Shown here: one piece after another, positions 60,348 through 64,000 of the stretch
Layout of the letters: the number at the start of each line of letters is the position of its first letter
Position numbering within the stretch: position 1 is the first letter of the stretch
NCBI GenBank assembly: GCA_037157565.1
Contig: JAZHRO010000055.1
Span: 41,199,001-41,263,000 of the forward strand
Source: Thalassia testudinum
Taxonomy: Eukaryota; Streptophyta; Magnoliopsida; Alismatales; Hydrocharitaceae
Length of the DNA stretch: 64,000 bases
Reading direction: 5' to 3'
Made by a program: the position numbers and the translations under genes
The notes under the pieces: generated by a model
Database searches by the model: none
The model's input: only the letters and a program-made list of their open reading frames with translations
Told to the model about the DNA's origin: nothing

Positions 60348-60857
60348 GGGTGTTTCACGTGTTTAGAAATCGAGGTTACAAGTAACCCATCGTCATAGTT
60401 GCAAAACACGTCGATCAAATAAAATTTATTTCGAAACTCCAAGGGAGTCCCGGGTCGAACACAGGGAGGTGATGTTTACTTTATTGAAAACCGTGCTTCG
60501 ATTCGTTTCTTTTTGGTATTTTAGGGTTTTGTTATTTTCTTGTGTTTTTGAAATAAAAGAAAACAAGCAAAAGTATCACAAGATAGAGATGAAACAAATA
60601 TGATATATATGTCAATTCATTGTTGATTACAATGAACTGCAAAAGCATAAAAAGAGAGGGAGGTGAGAGGAAATCTCCCGAATCGACTGTTCGGCGAGAC
60701 GTCGGTGCCTGGCGGAAGCTTGGACGAAGGAGGTGAGGAGCGGGACGACAGAGGTGAGATGCTGGAGGACGTCGGGTTGAGGAAAGCTTCAGCGTAGCTC
60801 CGAAATAGAGGTGAGAAGATGGAGTTGATCTGCTATCGAAATGGAGGTGAGAGGACG
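60348..60857 (-). mobile_element. J: 3' end of a minus-strand LTR
   Basis: On the minus strand it shows the typical LTR-end wording 'gttcgacccgggactcc' (about 60440-60465) and resembles the left part of block C. It starts TG at 60348, inside G's gag, and is cut at 60857 by K. The open frame at 60532-60903 is not supported. Confidence 0.55.
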
Positions 60858-61555
60858 TGATGAGAGCCTCATCATGAGCCATAACTAGCTCATTTTGACC
60901 CAATAAAGAAGATAAAAGCTCCTACATAACTTAGAAGAAGGCCTAAATGAAGGAATAAGTATTCTGAGAAGAAAACATGAAATAAAGGTTAAAACTGTAA
61001 TTTTACCATTGCAGTACATAAATGGGATTTCTCAGAGGCAAAACATAGGTCAAAAGGTCTAAATAAGATAGAAAGTGGGTTGAGTCAATCAGAAATGGGT
61101 TCATGTGCAATTTAGGAATTAAATGACATTTGGCAACCCTAAAATAGACCTGCTTAAATTAACAAGGTTCCGGTCAGAATAAAAATCAAGTAAACCCTCT
61201 AAAAATAATGAAAAAATATCCCCTAAGATTTAGAACACTTAATTTGGCCTTTGGAACCCAGTTTGACCTAGATTAGGATCCTAGCTCATCAATTAACCTA
61301 ATTTGGGTTTTTACGAAAATATCCAGTCAAATGTGGTCAAACCTAAAATCCAACTTCACCATTGGATTCCTTAGGTCCAAATTATGTTTGTACCAAAATT
61401 TGGACCTAAGGGGAGGTCATCTTGACCTACTTTGCAATTTAGTACACCCAAATTATAATTTGGTCCTTATCTTTTGAAAATCATCGTAGAGAGCCCCCTA
61501 ACTTCCTCGCCAACCTTACAATCAGGTCCTTCCACCATTATTGGGGCAGAATCCT

Positions 61556-61751
61556 TCTCCGGCGAGGATTAGAGAGGGGATACTCTCTGATTCCTCAGAG
61601 ATCCCCTCCCAGAAATGGAAGGGAGATTCTCTGAGGAATTCCCTCCCATCTGAGGCCTGCCATGATCTCCGATTTTTTCCCAATCTCTCGTGCGAATGCA
61701 CGAGAGATTTGGGTATCCACCCAATTTCCTTCTCCGACGAGCCGTCGGAGA
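61556..61751 (+). promoter_or_regulatory. Hairpin cluster upstream of the K promoter
   Basis: Includes a perfect AATCTCTCGTGC-GAAT-GCACGAGAGATT (61682-61709) and TCTCCGACG-AGC-CGTCGGAGA (61731-61751), plus several GGGGAT/ATCCCC and AGAGA/TCTCT dyads at 61575-61650. It occupies the same place as D's cluster, about 45 bp before the TATA box, with different stem sequences. Confidence 0.75.
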
Positions 61752-61793
61752 TGATTGCGCGCCCTACATGCACTAGAAAGCTCGGCTAGCACC

Positions 61794-61800
61794 TATAAAA
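61794..61800 (+). promoter_or_regulatory. TATA box, K LTR
   Basis: TATAAAA in 'cacctataaaagaatcc', corresponding to D's 13134. Confidence 0.65.
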
Positions 61801-63371
61801 GAATCCCCAAGTCCGGCTGCTCAAATTCAGACTTGTCTTGGCGGAGATTCCCCCAAATTTTCCTCTCTTCCATCTTCGGCCAAGGAACCCGCAAGCTCCG
61901 GCGACCTCCTCCCCTCCTCGTCGCTATGCTACCATACCAGCAGCAGAGTCCACTTCGCCTCTTCCTCTGGTACCAAGCGTGCGTTCCCCTGACCTCGTCC
62001 TCGTCGCCGCTCCCTTCCTCAGGGTTCTTCTTCTCCAACGACGGTAGCTACGAGCCATCCACTCCGCTGCCTCCCTCCCTTCCAGAACACTCCAGATACA
62101 TTCTCCATCTTCCCCTCTCTCTTTTCCCCTTTACATTTCATTTAATTGCCCACGTCACCGGCCGACTTTCGGCGAGTCGCCCCCATCATTCCGCCCCTCC
62201 ACACGCCTCGCCAACCGTCTCATAACCTCCGCCCATCCACCATCGCTCTACACCCACACAACACACCCCCGAACACACCCACATCTCCGGTCACAGGACG
62301 ACCTAGGCATGCACGCCTAGGCCGTCCCACGACCTGCGGCACCGTGCACCACCTTCGCCGTGCCACGGCGAAGGTCCCCAGCTGATCTGATTAAGCCGAG
62401 AGGCTTGTTTTGTGTTTGGCAGTATTCCAGCCCCTGCCGCCATTGACGGTTGAAGCAGCTTCGGAGCAGCTCCAGGCTTCAGGACCTCCAGCCTTCAGGT
62501 GCAGCGGACTTGGGCGAGCAGTGTGAAGACATCTGGTCCAGCAAGGAGCGCAGCGAAGTCCGCAGCCTTGGCAATCGAAGAAGGTCTTCTGCGGGCGCGC
62601 GCGAGAGCAGGGCAGGACTAATAGTTCCACATCAGCGAAATACGAAGCGCAGGTATGATATAAAGTGAATTTGTGTTATCTTCTCGTTGCATCCGAACGC
62701 ACAGGGGTGAGGTCCCTCACCTAGCGCTCGCCTCGTCCGCGGTTTCACCTCGCGGATCTGGTGGGCTCTGACCCGACCCAATCTGAGCACACCTCATGCA
62801 TCACCCACTCGCCGGTGTGCCTGGTCCCGGGTGCGAAATCCAACCCGATTACCCGTGGCTCTGGGAGAGCGTCCTTGAGTGAATTTCAGAGAGAGAGAGA
62901 CGTGCGGGTAGAGGGGTAGGGTAGGTTTTGCTTCCACCTCTCTGTGCAGGCAGGCTGAGCGAAGAAGAGAAGAAACTTAGACAAGGAAGAAAAGAAGGAC
63001 TGCAGACAAAAAGAAGAAGAACCTACGAAGAAGAAGAAGAAGGCAGAAGAGAGAAGTAAGACTGCAGAGAAAGCAAAGACCAAGAAAGAAGGCCAAACAA
63101 GAAGACTACATTTAAGATGTATGATAAAGAAATCAGACGTCCAATTCTGTTCTCTCTCTTAGCAACTATTTTTTTTAAATCTCTCTGTGAATCAGTTATC
63201 TTTCATTTAAAAGTTGTATTCCTTAGTTTTAAAAGTACTGAGCTTGCTCCCTGTGTTTGACCTCGGATACTCCGATTTTCGAGTAATAAAATTTTCTATT
63301 TGTTTGAACTCTTTGTCGGCTATATTACAACGTGTTATCTTTTAAAACCCGATCAAGTGCGATAAACATTT

Positions 63372-63389
63372 TGGCACCGTTGCCGGGGA
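63372..63389 (+). other. Primer-binding site of K (tRNA-Asp)
   Basis: TGGCACCGTTGCCGGGGA, one mismatch to the tRNA-Asp complement, three bases after the LTR end. Confidence 0.85.
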
Positions 63390-64000
63390 GCAACGGGCAC
63401 TTTTAAAGCTTTTGATTACAACTTTTCTATCCAATATTTGACCTAACTCCTCTCTTTTGTTGTGCTCAAAACAGGGAAAGCAAAAAAGAAAAAAAGGAAA
63501 GAAGAATAGTTGCACAACAGACACTCCAAGGAACAGGTAATTTCTATAAGCCCTCCCTCTTAACTCTCTCAAAATCTGAAAAGAAAAAAAAAAAAGAACA
63601 ATCAACTTAGGGCTACCTGTTTCATATTTAGTAACTCATCAAGTTGCCTGATTTTCATTTCAACACATTTTTATTTGCTCATCCAACTAAGGTAACTAGG
63701 GCTAAAACTTTCTTGATTGAGCCCTAAGTACTAAATTCTGAGGCAACTAAATTGGACCCACTAGAGCCAAGTTAAGAATTAAAAAGCTAGGATTTTTAGA
63801 GACACATCTTATCTTAAATAAAGAAACAAATTTTTTCAAAAAGAGGTGTACCTAAACCTTGTTTGAAAAGATCTATACAAGAGGAACCCTAAGCAAATCA
63901 GGCTTTTAATCCATTTGAACCTTAAAAGAAAGAACCTAAAAGCTCTTAAAGGAACAAGAGGTGAAGTTGATCCCTTGGGTCAACCAACCTTAAAATTAGG
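63390..64000 (+). mobile_element. K untranslated leader, cut by window end
   Basis: Non-coding, parallel to D's leader at 14952-15560. Gag would start roughly 0.3 kb past the window. Confidence 0.7.

Larger units (their letters stand above)
60858..63368 (+). repeat. Element K 5' LTR
   Basis: 2.5 kb, TGATGAG-AGC-CTCATCA head (60858-60874), end ...gataaaca. The overlapping open frames at 61522-62668 lie on both strands in low-complexity sequence and are not genes. Confidence 0.85.
60858..64000 (+). mobile_element. Element K: Athila element of D's family, 5' end only
   Basis: 5' LTR 60858-63368, PBS 63372-63389, then leader to the window end. It aligns with D in order: head, 'ccataactagctcattttg' block, U3 hairpins, TATA, C-rich R/U5, purine tract, PBS. 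It is clearly diverged from D (tens of percent in places). Flank GGACG at 60853-60857 is the presumptive duplication. Coding region not reached. Confidence 0.85.

Overview
This window is plant nuclear DNA built almost entirely of nested long-terminal-repeat (LTR) retrotransposons. The evidence is Ty3/gypsy coding sequence of the Athila type, primer-binding sites matching the 3' end of plant tRNA-Asp, LTRs of 1.5 to 5 kb, and 5-bp target duplications. I found no host gene, rRNA, functional tRNA gene or CRISPR array. The species cannot be fixed; any angiosperm with a large repeat fraction would fit.

Layout (letters are my labels). 1-490: fragment of a plus-strand LTR. A (minus): LTR and 3' internal end at about 491-1974, resuming at 30303-30784. 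B (minus, non-coding, 5-kb LTRs) is inserted in A: LTR 1975-7019, internal 7020-11796 with a further LTR-like block C (9889-11351), second LTR 11797-12208 plus 25736-30302. D (plus, young, nearly intact Athila element) splits that second LTR at 12209-25735, flanked by ACTAA, and carries gag, protease, reverse transcriptase (RT), RNase H and integrase in one frame broken by a single stop. P: a 1.5-kb inverted-repeat element, 30785-32456. F: plus LTR fragment 32457-34764. G (plus): LTR 34765-36436, internal 36437-36867 and 58473-60347 with a gag relic. Inside G sits a head-to-head pair, E (minus, 37132-49401) and H (plus, stub 36868-37131 and 49402-58472); E also contains S, a probable solo LTR with perfect ACTTA duplications (41326-44008). 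J: minus LTR end 60348-60857. K: plus element of D's family from 60858, cut by the window end.

D is the only element with a near-complete enzyme set. B, E, G and H are decayed or non-autonomous here: H has a broken gag and protease but no RT or integrase, E has only an N-terminal stub joined to an acidic C-terminal domain, and B has no coding sequence. They may have used enzymes from relatives such as D.

The most interesting signal is structural. Most LTR starts seen here are a short hairpin beginning at the terminal TG. The U3 regions carry clusters of perfect inverted repeats near the TATA box, with stems that differ between families but still pair. B, D, E and H also have two polypurine tracts, and the stretch between them carries a short repeated word specific to the subfamily. 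I know of no description of these, but no search was possible.
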